Origin: Rhodoferax sp.
GTDB lineage: Bacteria > Pseudomonadota > Gammaproteobacteria > Burkholderiales > Burkholderiaceae_C
Direction of reading: 5' to 3'
Assembly: GCA_020048255.1 (NCBI GenBank)
Contig: JAIFMR010000203.1
Span: 1 to 41,870 of the forward strand
Length of the DNA: 41,870 nt
Part shown: piece after piece, positions 14,318-22,356 of the stretch
How positions within the stretch are numbered: the stretch's first letter is position 1
How the letters are laid out: the number at the start of each line of letters is the position of its first letter
Position numbers and translations under genes: made by a program
The notes under the pieces: generated by a model
Database searches by the model: none
Told to the model about the DNA's origin: nothing
What the model saw: the letters and a program-made list of their open reading frames with translations, nothing else

Positions 14318-17092
14318 TTACACCACCAAGTTGACCAAGCGACCTGGCACCACAATCACCTTTTTGGGCGCGGCACCGTGGGCCAGTTTCTGGAACACCT
14401 CGTTGGCGATGGCCGCCTGTTCAATCGCCGCCTTGTCCGCGCTGGCACTCACCACAATCGAGCCACGCAGCTTGCCATTGACCTGCAACATGAGCTCGAC
14501 CTCGTCTTTCACCAAGGCATCAGGATCCACCTGGGGCCAGGGCGCATCGAGCAAATCCCCCAAAGCATGGGCGTAGCCCAACTGCGACCACAAGGCATGA
14601 CTGATGTGCGGCGTCGCCGGGTACAGGCAGCGCAGCAAGACGCCAAAACCTTCAATCAAAGCCACTTGGGCCCCTGCGCAGTCCAGTGCCTTGAAGTCTT
14701 CCAGGGCATTGATCATCTTCATGGCGCCACTGACCACGGTGTTGTATTGCATGCGCTGGTAGTCGTAGTCAACCTGCTTGAGCACCGTGTGAATTTCCAG
14801 CCGGAGGGCCTTGGCTTGCCCATCAAACTCTATATCTTTGAGGCCTGTAGCCCTTGTGATAGTTGCGTTAGCAGCTTCGAAATTCATAGTGGATAATTTG
14901 ACGCCAAAGTTCCAGACGCGACGCAGAAAACGGTAGCTGCCTTCCACTGCCGCATCGTTCCACTCCAGCGTGGCCTCAGGCGGCGCCGTGAACATGGTGT
15001 ACAGGCGGGCCGTGTCAGCACCGTATTTTTCAATGAGATCCTGCGGATCCACACCATTGTTTTTTGACTTGGACATGGTACCCACGCCCTCGTAGTCAAT
15101 GGGCGTGCCGACCGGCAAATCACCCACAGCGTTGACCAGGCGTGCACCAGTGACTTTGCCAGCGTCATCAAAGACGTGTTCCACATTGCTGGGCCAGAAG
15201 TAATCCTTGCCACCCTTGTCGGTGCGGCGGGAGTAAATGTGGTTGAGCACCATGCCTTGCGTGAGCAGTTTGGTGAAGGGTTCATCGACCTTGACCAACC
15301 CCAAATCGCGCATCACCTTGGTCCAGAAACGCGCGTACAGCAGGTGCAGGATGGCATGTTCGATACCGCCAATGTACTGGTCCATCGGCATCCAGTAGTC
15401 AGCCCCCTGCGCCACCATCTTGTCGGCGTTGGTCGGGTCGCAGTAGCGCATGAAATACCACGAGCTGTCGACAAAGGTGTCCATGGTGTCGGTTTCGCGC
15501 CGCGCGGGCTTGCCGCAGACGGGGCAGGTGACACCGGCGTGGAATGCTTCGCACTTGTTGAGCGGGTTACCCGAGCCGTCCGGCACCAGATCAACCGGCA
15601 GCACCACCGGCAGGTCTTTTTCAGGCACCGGCACCGCGCCGTGTTCGTCGCAGTGGATGATCGGAATCGGTGTGCCCCAGTAACGCTGGCGGCTCACACC
15701 CCAGTCACGCAGACGCCAGGTAACTTTTTTCTCACCCAGACCCAGGGCGGCCAGATCCGCTGCCACGGCGGCGACACAGTCCTTAAACACCAAACCGTCG
15801 AATTTGCCCGAGTTGATGGCCACACCAGCGCCTTTTTCGGCGTACCAGTCCTCCCAGACCGACGTATCGAAATCCCGATAGGCCGGGGCAGCCGGTGCGC
15901 CGAGTGACGATGTTGAGCTTGCGTCTGAGGAGCCCGGCGTACTGGATGCCCCGGCCGAAACAGCCACCACCGGTTTGATCGGCAATTGGTACTTCAGGGC
16001 AAATTCAAAGTCGCGCTCGTCATGCGCCGGAACACCCATCACTGCGCCATCGCCGTAACTCATCAGCACGTAGTTGCCCACCCAGACTTCCACCTGCTCA
16101 CCCGTCAGCGGATGCGTGACAAACAACCCTGTGGGCATGCCTTCCTTTTCCTTTACCGCCATTTCGGCTTCGGTGGTACCACCCTTCTGGCACTCCTCAA
16201 TGAACGCAGCCAATTTCGGGTTGCTGGTCGCGGCATGCACCGCCAAGGGATGCTCTGGTGCTACCGCGCAAAAGGTCACACCCATGATGGTGTCGGGCCG
16301 GGTGGTGAATACATACATAAGCCCCTCACCGATCAGTTTGCCTGACGCATCGGCAGTGTTGTGCGGGAACGCAAACCGCACCCCCTCGCTCTTGCCAATC
16401 CAGTTTTCCTGCATCAGCTTCACACGATCGGGCCAGCCCGGCATCCTGTCGCCAGTGACGTTGGCCAAAAGCTCCTCAGCGTACTGGGTGATCGCTAAGT
16501 AGTACCCGGGAATTTCACGCTTCTCCACCACAGCGCCGGTACGCCAGCCCTTGCCGTCAATGACTTGCTCGTTGGCCAGCACCGTCATGTCCACCGGGTC
16601 CCAGTTCACCACCTGGGTCTTGCGGTAGGCAATGCCTTTTTCGAGCATCTTCAAAAACAGCCACTGGTTCCACTTGTAGTACTCAGGGGTGCAGGTAGCC
16701 ACCTCGCGGCTCCAGTCAATGGCTAAGCCCATGGCCTGCATCTGCTGCTTCATGTAAGCGATGTTCTCGAAGGTCCACTTGGCGGGTGGCACGCCGTTTT
16801 TGAGTGCCGCGTTTTCGGCGGGCAGGCCAAAGGCGTCCCAGCCCATCGGCATCAATACGTTGTAACCTTGCATGCGCAACTGGCGCGCCAGCATGTCGTT
16901 GATGGTGTAGTTGCGCACATGACCCATGTGCAACTTACCGCTGGGGTAGGGCAGCATGGAGCAGGCGTAAAACTTCTTTTTCGGTTGGCCATTGACGTCC
17001 CGGGCATTTTCAGTCACACGGTAGGCGTCAGTCGCCTGCCAATGCGCCTGCGCAGCGGGTTCAACGTCAAGGTGGTTGTATTTTTCTTGCAT
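14318..17092 (-). CDS. leuS: Leucyl-tRNA synthetase, with two extra segments
   Basis: Class I aminoacyl-tRNA synthetase charging tRNA-Leu. The ATG at 17092 (MQEKYNHLDVEPAAQAHW) is the family start; the frame stays open 35 codons further up without family sequence. Motifs: HIGH box HMGH at 55-58, editing-domain sequence around residues 240-420, RLRDWGVSRQRYWGTPIP, zinc-type Cys pair CPVCG, and KMSKS as MSKSK at about 673-677. At 924 residues it is longer than E. coli LeuS (860). Two extras are visible: a Ser/Ala-rich low-complexity piece at about 377-405, at the end of the editing region, and a piece at about 734-756 (NATITRATGLKDI) that coincides with a palindromic repeat in the DNA. Confidence 0.96.
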   Translation of the reverse strand: MQEKYNHLDVEPAAQAHWQATDAYRVTENARDVNGQPKKKFYACSMLPYPSGKLHMGHVRNYTINDMLARQLRMQGYNVLMPMGWDAFGLPAENAALKNGVPPAKWTFENIAYMKQQMQAMGLAIDWSREVATCTPEYYKWNQWLFLKMLEKGIAYRKTQVVNWDPVDMTVLANEQVIDGKGWRTGAVVEKREIPGYYLAITQYAEELLANVTGDRMPGWPDRVKLMQENWIGKSEGVRFAFPHNTADASGKLIGEGLMYVFTTRPDTIMGVTFCAVAPEHPLAVHAATSNPKLAAFIEECQKGGTTEAEMAVKEKEGMPTGLFVTHPLTGEQVEVWVGNYVLMSYGDGAVMGVPAHDERDFEFALKYQLPIKPVVAVSAGASSTPGSSDASSTSSLGAPAAPAYRDFDTSVWEDWYAEKGAGVAINSGKFDGLVFKDCVAAVAADLAALGLGEKKVTWRLRDWGVSRQRYWGTPIPIIHCDEHGAVPVPEKDLPVVLPVDLVPDGSGNPLNKCEAFHAGVTCPVCGKPARRETDTMDTFVDSSWYFMRYCDPTNADKMVAQGADYWMPMDQYIGGIEHAILHLLYARFWTKVMRDLGLVKVDEPFTKLLTQGMVLNHIYSRRTDKGGKDYFWPSNVEHVFDDAGKVTGARLVNAVGDLPVGTPIDYEGVGTMSKSKNNGVDPQDLIEKYGADTARLYTMFTAPPEATLEWNDAAVEGSYRFLRRVWNFGVKLSTMNFEAANATITRATGLKDIEFDGQAKALRLEIHTVLKQVDYDYQRMQYNTVVSGAMKMINALEDFKALDCAGAQVALIEGFGVLLRCLYPATPHISHALWSQLGYAHALGDLLDAPWPQVDPDALVKDEVELMLQVNGKLRGSIVVSASADKAAIEQAAIANEVFQKLAHGAAPKKVIVVPGRLVNLVV
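14826..14892. repeat. Interspersed repeat translated within leuS (copy C)
   Basis: The plus strand shows GAGGCCTGTAGCCCTTGTGA, then TAGTTGCGTTAGCAGCTTCG and AAATTCATAG. This has the same blocks, in opposite order relative to copy A (GGCC, AGCCC, GCG, GCAGCT, then a palindromic end). It falls in the linker before the anticodon-binding domain of LeuRS and is read in frame. Relative to the coding strand it lies in the opposite orientation from the proA copies. Confidence 0.5.
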
Positions 17093-17199
17093 GGCGATCC
17101 ATCGGGGCGGCCCGTGAGCCGCATGAGTGTGAAATGACTGAATGTGAATTTGACCTGCACGCCGCACACATTGGCATGCCTCAAACACAGGGCGCAATT

Positions 17200-17605
17200 T
17201 TAGGGTTTACTCGGCGCTGTTTCGCTGATGAGGCTGGTGGCTGGGGTGGATTGTTCTGACGATAAGTTGTCGGCCACAAACCCGATGCGGACGCAGTTGA
17301 ACCTCGGTTTCAGCGTTTCCTTGTTTGGACTGCGCCAGGTGACGGCTCAACTCCTCCAAGGTCACCGGTCTATCCTTGACAAAAGTCTGTCCAGAGGCAT
17401 CCATGACAACCGTGACAGACTGGGGAGCCTCAGTCACCTGTGCGGCACCGGTCTGCGGCAAATCGAGCTTGATGGAACTAGCCCAAAGTGGCGCCGTGAT
17501 GATGAAAATCACCAGCAGTACCAACATCACATCAATCAGCGGCGTCATGTTGATGTCGCTCATGGGCTGCGAACCTGACGTGCGATCCAGTCGGCCAAAG
17601 GACAT
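17200..17605 (-). pseudogene. exbD: ExbD/TolR-family proton-channel subunit, frameshifted near the 3' end
   Basis: Partner of the ExbB-like protein in an inner-membrane, proton-motive-force-driven motor. From 17605 the protein is normal: basic start MSFGRL, SDINMTPLIDVMLVLLVIF (membrane span with the conserved proton-path Asp), SIKLDLPQTGAAQ, TVVMDASGQ, LEELSRHLAQ, TEVQLR. Family members then continue with about 23 residues of the type ADT.VPYGRVVEVMG before RIGFVAD. Here that piece is absent, and RIGFVADNLSSEQSTPATS...APSKP follows in another frame, with its own stop at 17200. As read, the protein instead ends at 17207 with an unrelated basic tail (PHRVCGRQLIVRTIHPSHQP). I estimate about 65-68 bases are missing. 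The intact membrane anchor may or may not suffice for function. Confidence 0.85.
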
Positions 17606-17618
17606 GGTGGGCTTTTCT

Positions 17619-18272
17619 TTAGGCGCTGGCCGGGGTGCTTTGACTCATCAGCTCACGCAGATCTCGTGCAAAGCCTTCCAGTTCAGCTTCAATGCTGGCC
17701 ACCACGCGACCCATGACGTTGTAAGCCAGGACAGCCGGGATGGCCACCATCAGGCCCGCTGCAGTCATGATGAGCGATTCACCCACCGGGCCGGAAATTT
17801 TGTCAATCGTCACCTGTCCTGTGGATGCCATGCCCATCAGCGCGTGATAGATGCCCCACACCGTTCCGAGCAAGCCCACAAACGGTGCCGTTGCCCCCAC
17901 GGTGGCCAACAACACCTGGCCATGTTGCAACTTGGCCAGCGCGCCATGCAAAGCATTACGCAACACACGCGTGAGCTGCTGCGCCCGACCACCCGCATGG
18001 GCCAGACTCTGATTTGCTTCAATTTGAGTCGCATTCACCAAAGGCAGGACGAGGGCTTCCCGGTCAAAAGCTTTGATCTTGTGGATGGCTTCATTCAGGT
18101 CGGTAGACTGCCAGAAGGCAGCAATGCTGCGTGCCACATCCTGACTGGCTCGGCGCAACAGCCAGGATTTCCACAAAATCACCACCCAACTTCCGACCGA
18201 CATGGCCAGCAGCAGCAAGGCCACACCCCTCGCTAGCGCGTCACCTTGCCAGAAGAACTGGGCTATGTTCAT
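17619..18272 (-). CDS. exbB: MotA/TolQ/ExbB-family proton-channel protein
   Basis: Inner-membrane channel subunit that, with the ExbD-like protein, converts proton motive force into motion for TonB- or Tol-type energy transfer. The 217-residue protein has three hydrophobic spans (about 15-35, 115-140, 160-185). The family block ATVGATAPFVGLLGTVWGIY is followed by GPVGESLIMTAAGLMVAIPA. It overlaps the dapB stop by 4 bases (ATGA) and lies 13 bases before the exbD-like gene. The place between dapB and leuS is typical of betaproteobacteria. Without a tonB or tolA gene here I cannot tell ExbB from TolQ firmly; the symbol is therefore tentative. Confidence 0.88.
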   Translation of the reverse strand: MNIAQFFWQGDALARGVALLLLAMSVGSWVVILWKSWLLRRASQDVARSIAAFWQSTDLNEAIHKIKAFDREALVLPLVNATQIEANQSLAHAGGRAQQLTRVLRNALHGALAKLQHGQVLLATVGATAPFVGLLGTVWGIYHALMGMASTGQVTIDKISGPVGESLIMTAAGLMVAIPAVLAYNVMGRVVASIEAELEGFARDLRELMSQSTPASA

Positions 18273-19069
18273 TTCAGATGAAGCACGTCAGCCATATCAA
18301 AAAGTCCTGTCTTGCGCCCCTGCAAAAAGCGCGCAGCGCGCAGGCTGCCTTGAGCGTAGCTGACGCGGCTGGAAGACTTGTGGCTGATTTCAATGCGTTC
18401 ACCGGTTCCAGCAAACAGCACGGTGTGGTCACCCACGATGTCACCCCCACGAATGGTGGCAAACCCAATGCTGGAAGGATCGCGCTCACCCGTGACACCT
18501 TCCCGGGCGTACACCGCACAGTCTTTCAGGTCACGGCCCAGCGCGTTGGCGACGACTTCGCCCATTTTCAGCGCGGTTCCGGATGGCGCATCGACCTTGT
18601 GGCGGTGGTGCGCCTCGATGATCTCGATGTCGTAGCCATGGGACAGTGATTTGGCGGCCATCTCCAGCAGCTTCAAGGTCACGTTCACACCCACACTCAT
18701 ATTCGGCGCCATCACGATGGCGATGTCCTGGGCTGCCGCCGCAATCACCGATTTTTGTTCGTCAGAGAAGCCTGTGGTGCCAATCACCAGATTGACCCCC
18801 CGTTCACGGCACACCTTCAGATGCGCCAAGGTGCCCTCAGGCCGGGTGAAATCGATCAAAACATCCGAGTTGCTGATGCCGACCTGCAGGTCTGAAGTCA
18901 TGACGACGCCACTACTCAAGCCCAAAAAGACGCTGGGGTCGGTACCCAAGGCCGGGCTGCCTGCGACATCCAACGCACCACTGAGTTGACAATCAGGCGC
19001 TTGGCACACCGCCTCGATGAGCATGCGGCCCATCCGGCCACTGGCACCGGCGACACAAATACGTTGCAT
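18269..19069 (-). CDS. dapB: 4-hydroxy-tetrahydrodipicolinate reductase
   Basis: NAD(P)H-dependent step of the diaminopimelate/lysine pathway, feeding peptidoglycan and lysine. The 266 residues are the usual length. Motifs: dinucleotide-binding VAGASGRMGRM at 7-17, VLIDFTRPEGT, IGTTGFS, APNMSVGVN, the catalytic block EIIEAHHRHKVDAPSGTA, and the closing SLRAARFLQGRKTGLFDM. It ends in an ATGA overlap with exbB and follows bamE by 15 bases, so bamE-dapB-exbB-exbD-leuS-lptE probably form one transcription unit. Confidence 0.97.
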   Translation of the reverse strand: MQRICVAGASGRMGRMLIEAVCQAPDCQLSGALDVAGSPALGTDPSVFLGLSSGVVMTSDLQVGISNSDVLIDFTRPEGTLAHLKVCRERGVNLVIGTTGFSDEQKSVIAAAAQDIAIVMAPNMSVGVNVTLKLLEMAAKSLSHGYDIEIIEAHHRHKVDAPSGTALKMGEVVANALGRDLKDCAVYAREGVTGERDPSSIGFATIRGGDIVGDHTVLFAGTGERIEISHKSSSRVSYAQGSLRAARFLQGRKTGLFDMADVLHLK

Positions 19070-19084
19070 GATGGATTTACCCCG

Positions 19085-19627
19085 TTACAGCGCTGCTGCT
19101 TCCAGGGGGGGGTAGCTACTCGGCGTGGGCGGCAGGGCCTTGACCTCTGCGGGCATGACCGGTTTGGCCGTGGCCTTGAGACTCTCCTCAGACATCTCCA
19201 AGACCGGAACCCGGCCGATTTTCCGACCAGAATCCAGCGAGGCGACGAATTCGGCTTCGCTGGGCAAGTCATCGGCCTCAATGCGTGTCAACACATCGTC
19301 TTTGAAGAAAACAGTGACCCGGCGCGCCTGGGGAGTCACACCCTGACGTTTGAAGGTGAACACATAGTCCCAGCGATCTGCATGAAAAATGCTGGTCAGC
19401 AAGGGCGTGCCGAGGATGTTTTTGACCTGTCCTCGGCTCATGCCCGGCTTCACGGCAGCGGCCTGCTCGCGGGCAACAAAGTTGCCCTGCACAATGTCAA
19501 TTTTGTAAGGAGTCACCACATTGACCAGCCGGTTACTGGCGCTGTCAACCGTGCTGCAGGCAGACAGGGCAAGCAAGGTGCAGCCAATGGCACTCAGACA
19601 GACACGACGAACAAGGGAATCAGACAT
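19085..19627 (-). CDS. bamE: Outer-membrane assembly lipoprotein BamE
   Basis: Small lipoprotein of the BAM complex that inserts beta-barrel proteins in the outer membrane. Starting at 19627 (MSDSLVRR) it has a signal peptide with lipobox LSACS, so Cys24 is the likely lipidation site. Then comes the SmpA/OmlA fold: PYKIDIVQGNFV, VKPGMSRGQVKNILGTPLL, FHADRWDYVFTFKRQG, RRVTVFFKDDVLTRIEADDL. The C-terminal 50 residues are Pro/Ala-rich and go beyond the fold, as often seen in this group. An ATG 12 bases upstream is also possible. It is divergent from fur with a 97-base spacer, a pairing common in betaproteobacteria. Confidence 0.93.
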   Translation of the reverse strand: MSDSLVRRVCLSAIGCTLLALSACSTVDSASNRLVNVVTPYKIDIVQGNFVAREQAAAVKPGMSRGQVKNILGTPLLTSIFHADRWDYVFTFKRQGVTPQARRVTVFFKDDVLTRIEADDLPSEAEFVASLDSGRKIGRVPVLEMSEESLKATAKPVMPAEVKALPPTPSSYPPLEAAAL

Positions 19628-19724
19628 GAATCGGGCCACAACGATATGATCATTGCATTGTACTGGCAGCGTTTCGACTCATGGCGCGAGCGACTGCGAG
19701 GAGACAGGCCAACGGGAAACTTGC

Positions 19725-20159
19725 ATGACCAAGATTGAAGAACTCAAAAGCACAGGCCTCAAGGCGACATTGCCACGGCTGAAAATTCTGGAAATCTTCC
19801 AAAACGGCACGCAGCGGCACATGACCGCCGAAGACGTGTTCAGGGTGTTGCTTGAAGAACGCTCCGATGTGGGCCTGGCCACGGTTTACCGGGTGTTGGC
19901 GCAATTTGAACAGGCTGATATTTTGACCCGCAGCCATTTCGAGAGCGACAAGGCCGTCTATGAACTCAATGAAGGGCAGCACCACGATCACTTGGTGTGC
20001 CTGGATTGTGGCCGTGTGGAAGAATTTTACGACGCCCAAATTGAGCAACGCCAGCAAGCGGTGGCCCGGGCCAAGGGGTTCAGGATTGCCGACCACGCCC
20101 TGAGCCTGTACGCGCATTGCACGCGCAACAGTTGCGAGCACCGAAGCAGCCCCACCTAA
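19725..20159 (+). CDS. fur: Ferric uptake regulator
   Basis: Iron-dependent repressor of iron-uptake genes. The 144-residue protein starts at ATG 19725 (MTKIEELKSTGLKATLPR). It has the winged-helix block HMTAEDVFRVLLEE...VGLATVYRVL, the metal-binding EGQHHDHLVCLDCGRVEEF (His86, His87, His89, Cys92, Cys95) and a second Cys pair at 132 and 137 (HCTRNSC), matching the structural zinc site of E. coli Fur. GGGAAACTTGC lies before the start, without a clear strong Shine-Dalgarno site. The 97-base spacer to bamE contains TATGATCATTGCATTG, vaguely Fur-box-like but not convincing. The stop overlaps the convergent hprK stop by 4 bases. Confidence 0.95.
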   Translation: MTKIEELKSTGLKATLPRLKILEIFQNGTQRHMTAEDVFRVLLEERSDVGLATVYRVLAQFEQADILTRSHFESDKAVYELNEGQHHDHLVCLDCGRVEEFYDAQIEQRQQAVARAKGFRIADHALSLYAHCTRNSCEHRSSPT

Positions 20160-21106
20160 GGCGTTTCGTTCATCGCCTTGCGGTGACGCTCCACAAATTC
20201 CTTGTAGGTATCCACGCCGCGAATCTGCAAAATGGTGTTGCGCACCGCAGCTTCGACCAGCACAGCGATGTTTCGACCCGCAACCACCTGGATCACCACC
20301 TTGCGAACGGGGACATCCAGCACATCCTGGGTCAACGGCTCATAAGGAATCCGCTCGTAATCACGCTCCATGGTTTCGCGCCTCACCAGATGCACAATCA
20401 ACTGCAAGCGCTTTTTGCGACGCACCGCGGTTTCACCAAAAATGCAGCGAATGTCCAGCAGACCAATGCCCCGCACTTCCAGTAAATTCAGCAACAGTTC
20501 CGGGCAGCGGCCCTCGATGGTGTCCTGGTTGATGCGGTAAAGGTCGACGGCATCATCCGCCACCAAGCCGTTGCCGCGCGAGATCAACTCCAGACCCAGC
20601 TCGCTTTTACCCAGCCCGGACTCCCCCGTGATCAAAACGCCCAAGCCCAAAATATCCATGAATACGCCGTGCATGGTGCAACGGTCGGCAAAGTGCTTGG
20701 ATAAATAAGCCCGCAGAACGTCAATGACAAAAGCGGACGACCCCGTGGTGGAAAACATCGGGATCTGAGCGCGTTCACACATGGACATGAGCGCATCGGG
20801 CGCAACCTGTCCATCGGCCAAAATCAGAACCGGCGGCTCGAGAGTGACAATGCGCGAGATACGTCTGGAGCAGTCTTCGCTGGTGGCATTGGTGAGATAA
20901 GCCACCTCACGCTCACCCAAAATCTGGACCCGGTAAGGGTGAATGTAATTGAGGTAACCCACCAGGTCGGCGCCGGAACGGGCGGCACGCACCGCCAACT
21001 CATCAAAACGGCGCTCCGACGCGCCCAAGCCAGCAACCCATTCCCAGCGCAGCGTGCCACGAAACGCTTCAAACAGAACGTCGGCACTGATGACGGTAGG
21101 TTTCAC
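20156..21106 (-). CDS. hprK: HPr kinase/phosphorylase
   Basis: Phosphorylates and dephosphorylates the serine of HPr. In proteobacteria that lack sugar PTS it acts with PtsN in regulation rather than in Gram-positive catabolite repression. The 316-residue protein has the N-terminal domain (TVISADVLFEAFRGTLRWEW), the P-loop GESGLGKSELGLELISRG, LVADDAVDLYRI and the HprK signature region LLEVRGIGLLDIRCIFGETA. It follows ptsN on the same strand with a 37-base gap, the usual betaproteobacterial pair. Confidence 0.96.
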   Translation of the reverse strand: MKPTVISADVLFEAFRGTLRWEWVAGLGASERRFDELAVRAARSGADLVGYLNYIHPYRVQILGEREVAYLTNATSEDCSRRISRIVTLEPPVLILADGQVAPDALMSMCERAQIPMFSTTGSSAFVIDVLRAYLSKHFADRCTMHGVFMDILGLGVLITGESGLGKSELGLELISRGNGLVADDAVDLYRINQDTIEGRCPELLLNLLEVRGIGLLDIRCIFGETAVRRKKRLQLIVHLVRRETMERDYERIPYEPLTQDVLDVPVRKVVIQVVAGRNIAVLVEAAVRNTILQIRGVDTYKEFVERHRKAMNETP

Positions 21107-21143
21107 AGGAACTCCAGCAGCGCAGGCTGCGGAAAAGAGAGGG

Positions 21144-21611
21144 TTAGGTCGACTGGATGGACTGCCAACCCGTGATCAAGGCATGCAGGTCAGTGGATGA
21201 GGTGCTGTTCGCCAGCTTGTCACGCAACGATGCGTCGCTTAGCATTTCTGCAATTTCAGACAGGATTTCGAGGTGTTTTTGCGTGGCAGCCTCAGGCACC
21301 AACAAGAAAATCATCAAGCCAACCGGCTGCTCATCAGGCGCCTCGAAACCAATCGGCCGCCCCAACTGGAACACGGCAGCCATTGGCGCCTTGAGACCCT
21401 TGATGCGACCATGAGGTATGGCCACGCCGTGCCCCAGACCTGTCGATCCCAAGCGTTCGCGTGAGAACAGGCTGTCGGTGACCAACGCACGACTCAAGCC
21501 ATGCAGATTTTCAAACAACAGGCCAGCCTCTTCAAAAGCTCTTTTTTTGCTTGAAATGTCCACTTGGACAAGCACATGCGCAACAGTGAGGATAGACGCG
21601 AGTCGGTTCAT
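21144..21611 (-). CDS. ptsN: PTS IIA-like nitrogen regulatory protein
   Basis: EIIA-Ntr-type phosphoacceptor that, in relatives, regulates potassium transport and stress responses according to its phosphorylation. From ATG 21611 (MNRLASILTVAHVLVQVD) it has 155 residues. The active-site His is His67 in GHGVAIPHGRIKGL. Further family blocks are KKRAFEEAGLLFEN and LLVPEAATQKHLEILSEIAEML. An upstream start at 21632 is possible but adds no family sequence. It lies between hpf and hprK. A strong terminator hairpin separates it from hpf, so its own promoter or read-through is needed. Confidence 0.93.
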   Translation of the reverse strand: MNRLASILTVAHVLVQVDISSKKRAFEEAGLLFENLHGLSRALVTDSLFSRERLGSTGLGHGVAIPHGRIKGLKAPMAAVFQLGRPIGFEAPDEQPVGLMIFLLVPEAATQKHLEILSEIAEMLSDASLRDKLANSTSSTDLHALITGWQSIQST

Positions 21612-21648
21612 GATTTGATGGCAATTATGCACCCGGAAAAATTGGGCA

Positions 21649-21679
21649 CAAAAAAAGCCGCACGCACCAGCGGGCGGCT
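21649..21679 (-). terminator. Rho-independent terminator after hpf
   Basis: Reading the minus strand: AGCCGC-C-CGC, loop TGGT, GCG-T-GCGGCT, then seven T. The stem has nine pairs and one mismatch (21656-21679), and the T-run covers about 21649-21656. It lies about 15 bases beyond the hpf stop and about 38 bases before ptsN, so it would end or thin out hpf transcripts before ptsN-hprK. Confidence 0.9.
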
Positions 21680-21693
21680 GACTGGAGTTTAAG

Positions 21694-22023
21694 TTACATC
21701 AGGCGTTTGGCTGCATCGTGATGATGAGATTGCAAACGGTCTTTGTGACGAACGACCTGACGGTCCAGCTTGTCTACCAATTCGTCCACTGCCGCATACA
21801 AGTCCGAGTGGGCACTCTCGGCAAATAATTCAATGCCCTTGATGTGAATATTGCACTCTGCCTTTTGCCTGCGTTCCTTTTCCTTTTGATTTTCCAAGGT
21901 CAACAACACCTTGACATCCACGACCTGGTCGAAATGACGCTTGATCCGGTCCAATTTGGTCGTGACATACGACCGCAACGCTGGGGTAACTTCCAGGTGG
22001 TGACCACTGATCGTCAAATTCAT
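21694..22023 (-). CDS. hpf: Ribosome hibernation promoting factor, short type
   Basis: Binds the 30S subunit in slow growth and promotes inactive 100S ribosome dimers. From ATG 22023 (MNLTISGHHLEVTPALRSYV) it has 109 residues, the short HPF length with no C-terminal dimerisation domain. Family blocks: YVTTKLDRIKRHF, KAECNIHIKG, AESAHSDLYAAVDELVDKLD and the basic tail RQVVRHKDRLQSHHHD. GGAGG lies 7 bases before the start, which decides against the TTG/ATG codons further up. rpoN, often directly upstream of hpf in proteobacteria, is not present. Confidence 0.95.
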   Translation of the reverse strand: MNLTISGHHLEVTPALRSYVTTKLDRIKRHFDQVVDVKVLLTLENQKEKERRQKAECNIHIKGIELFAESAHSDLYAAVDELVDKLDRQVVRHKDRLQSHHHDAAKRLM

Positions 22024-22053
22024 AAAGAGCCTCCTACAGCACTTGGTTGAAGT

Positions 22054-22078
22054 GGTTGCCAGCACCATGCTGGCAACC
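22054..22078. promoter_or_regulatory. Perfect hairpin in the hpf leader
   Basis: Eleven-base perfect arms GGTTGCCAGCA and TGCTGGCAACC around a 3-base centre (CCA), starting 31 bases before the hpf start and about 20 bases upstream of its GGAGG. It could be an mRNA hairpin in the hpf 5' region or a protein operator. No T-run follows on either strand, so it is not a standard terminator. Confidence 0.6.
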
Positions 22079-22200
22079 GGAAAAACGGAATTAGATGTGT
22101 TGCTGTCACTATGCCCCGCCTCCCACTTTTATGCAATGTTTTTTTTTGCTGCACCGCCGCAGTGTCAGGGATCCCGCTGGTGTAGCCGCGGAAAACTCCC

Positions 22201-22304
22201 TTGACGGTGCCATAATTGAAAGGTTTTAACGAATGGACAAGTCACCTTGGAAAACTACCCCAGTCGGTAGCTTTCAATCCCAAACAAGCATCGGGGTTGA
22301 AAGC
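22201..22304 (+). promoter_or_regulatory. Possible promoter and structured leader of corA
   Basis: TTGACG at 22201-22206 and TTTAAC 18 bases later could be -35 and -10 boxes. Two hairpins follow: CTACC/GGTAG at 22255-22270, then GCTTTCAATCCC (22270-22281) paired with GGGGTTGAAAGC (22293-22304), 12 pairs with one G-T wobble and an 11-base loop. An ATG at 22233 opens a 72-codon frame that overlaps the corA start in another frame. This resembles the layout of Mg-responsive leaders, but no known riboswitch is recognised. Confidence 0.45.
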
Positions 22305-22356
22305 CAACCCTACGCCTCGCGCGACCTGATGCCTAGACTTTTTTGGGAGCGAGCCT

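Noticed and set aside
19628..19724. A Fur box in the bamE-fur spacer
   Set aside because: TATGATCATTGCATTG matches too few positions of the 19-base consensus to claim autoregulation.
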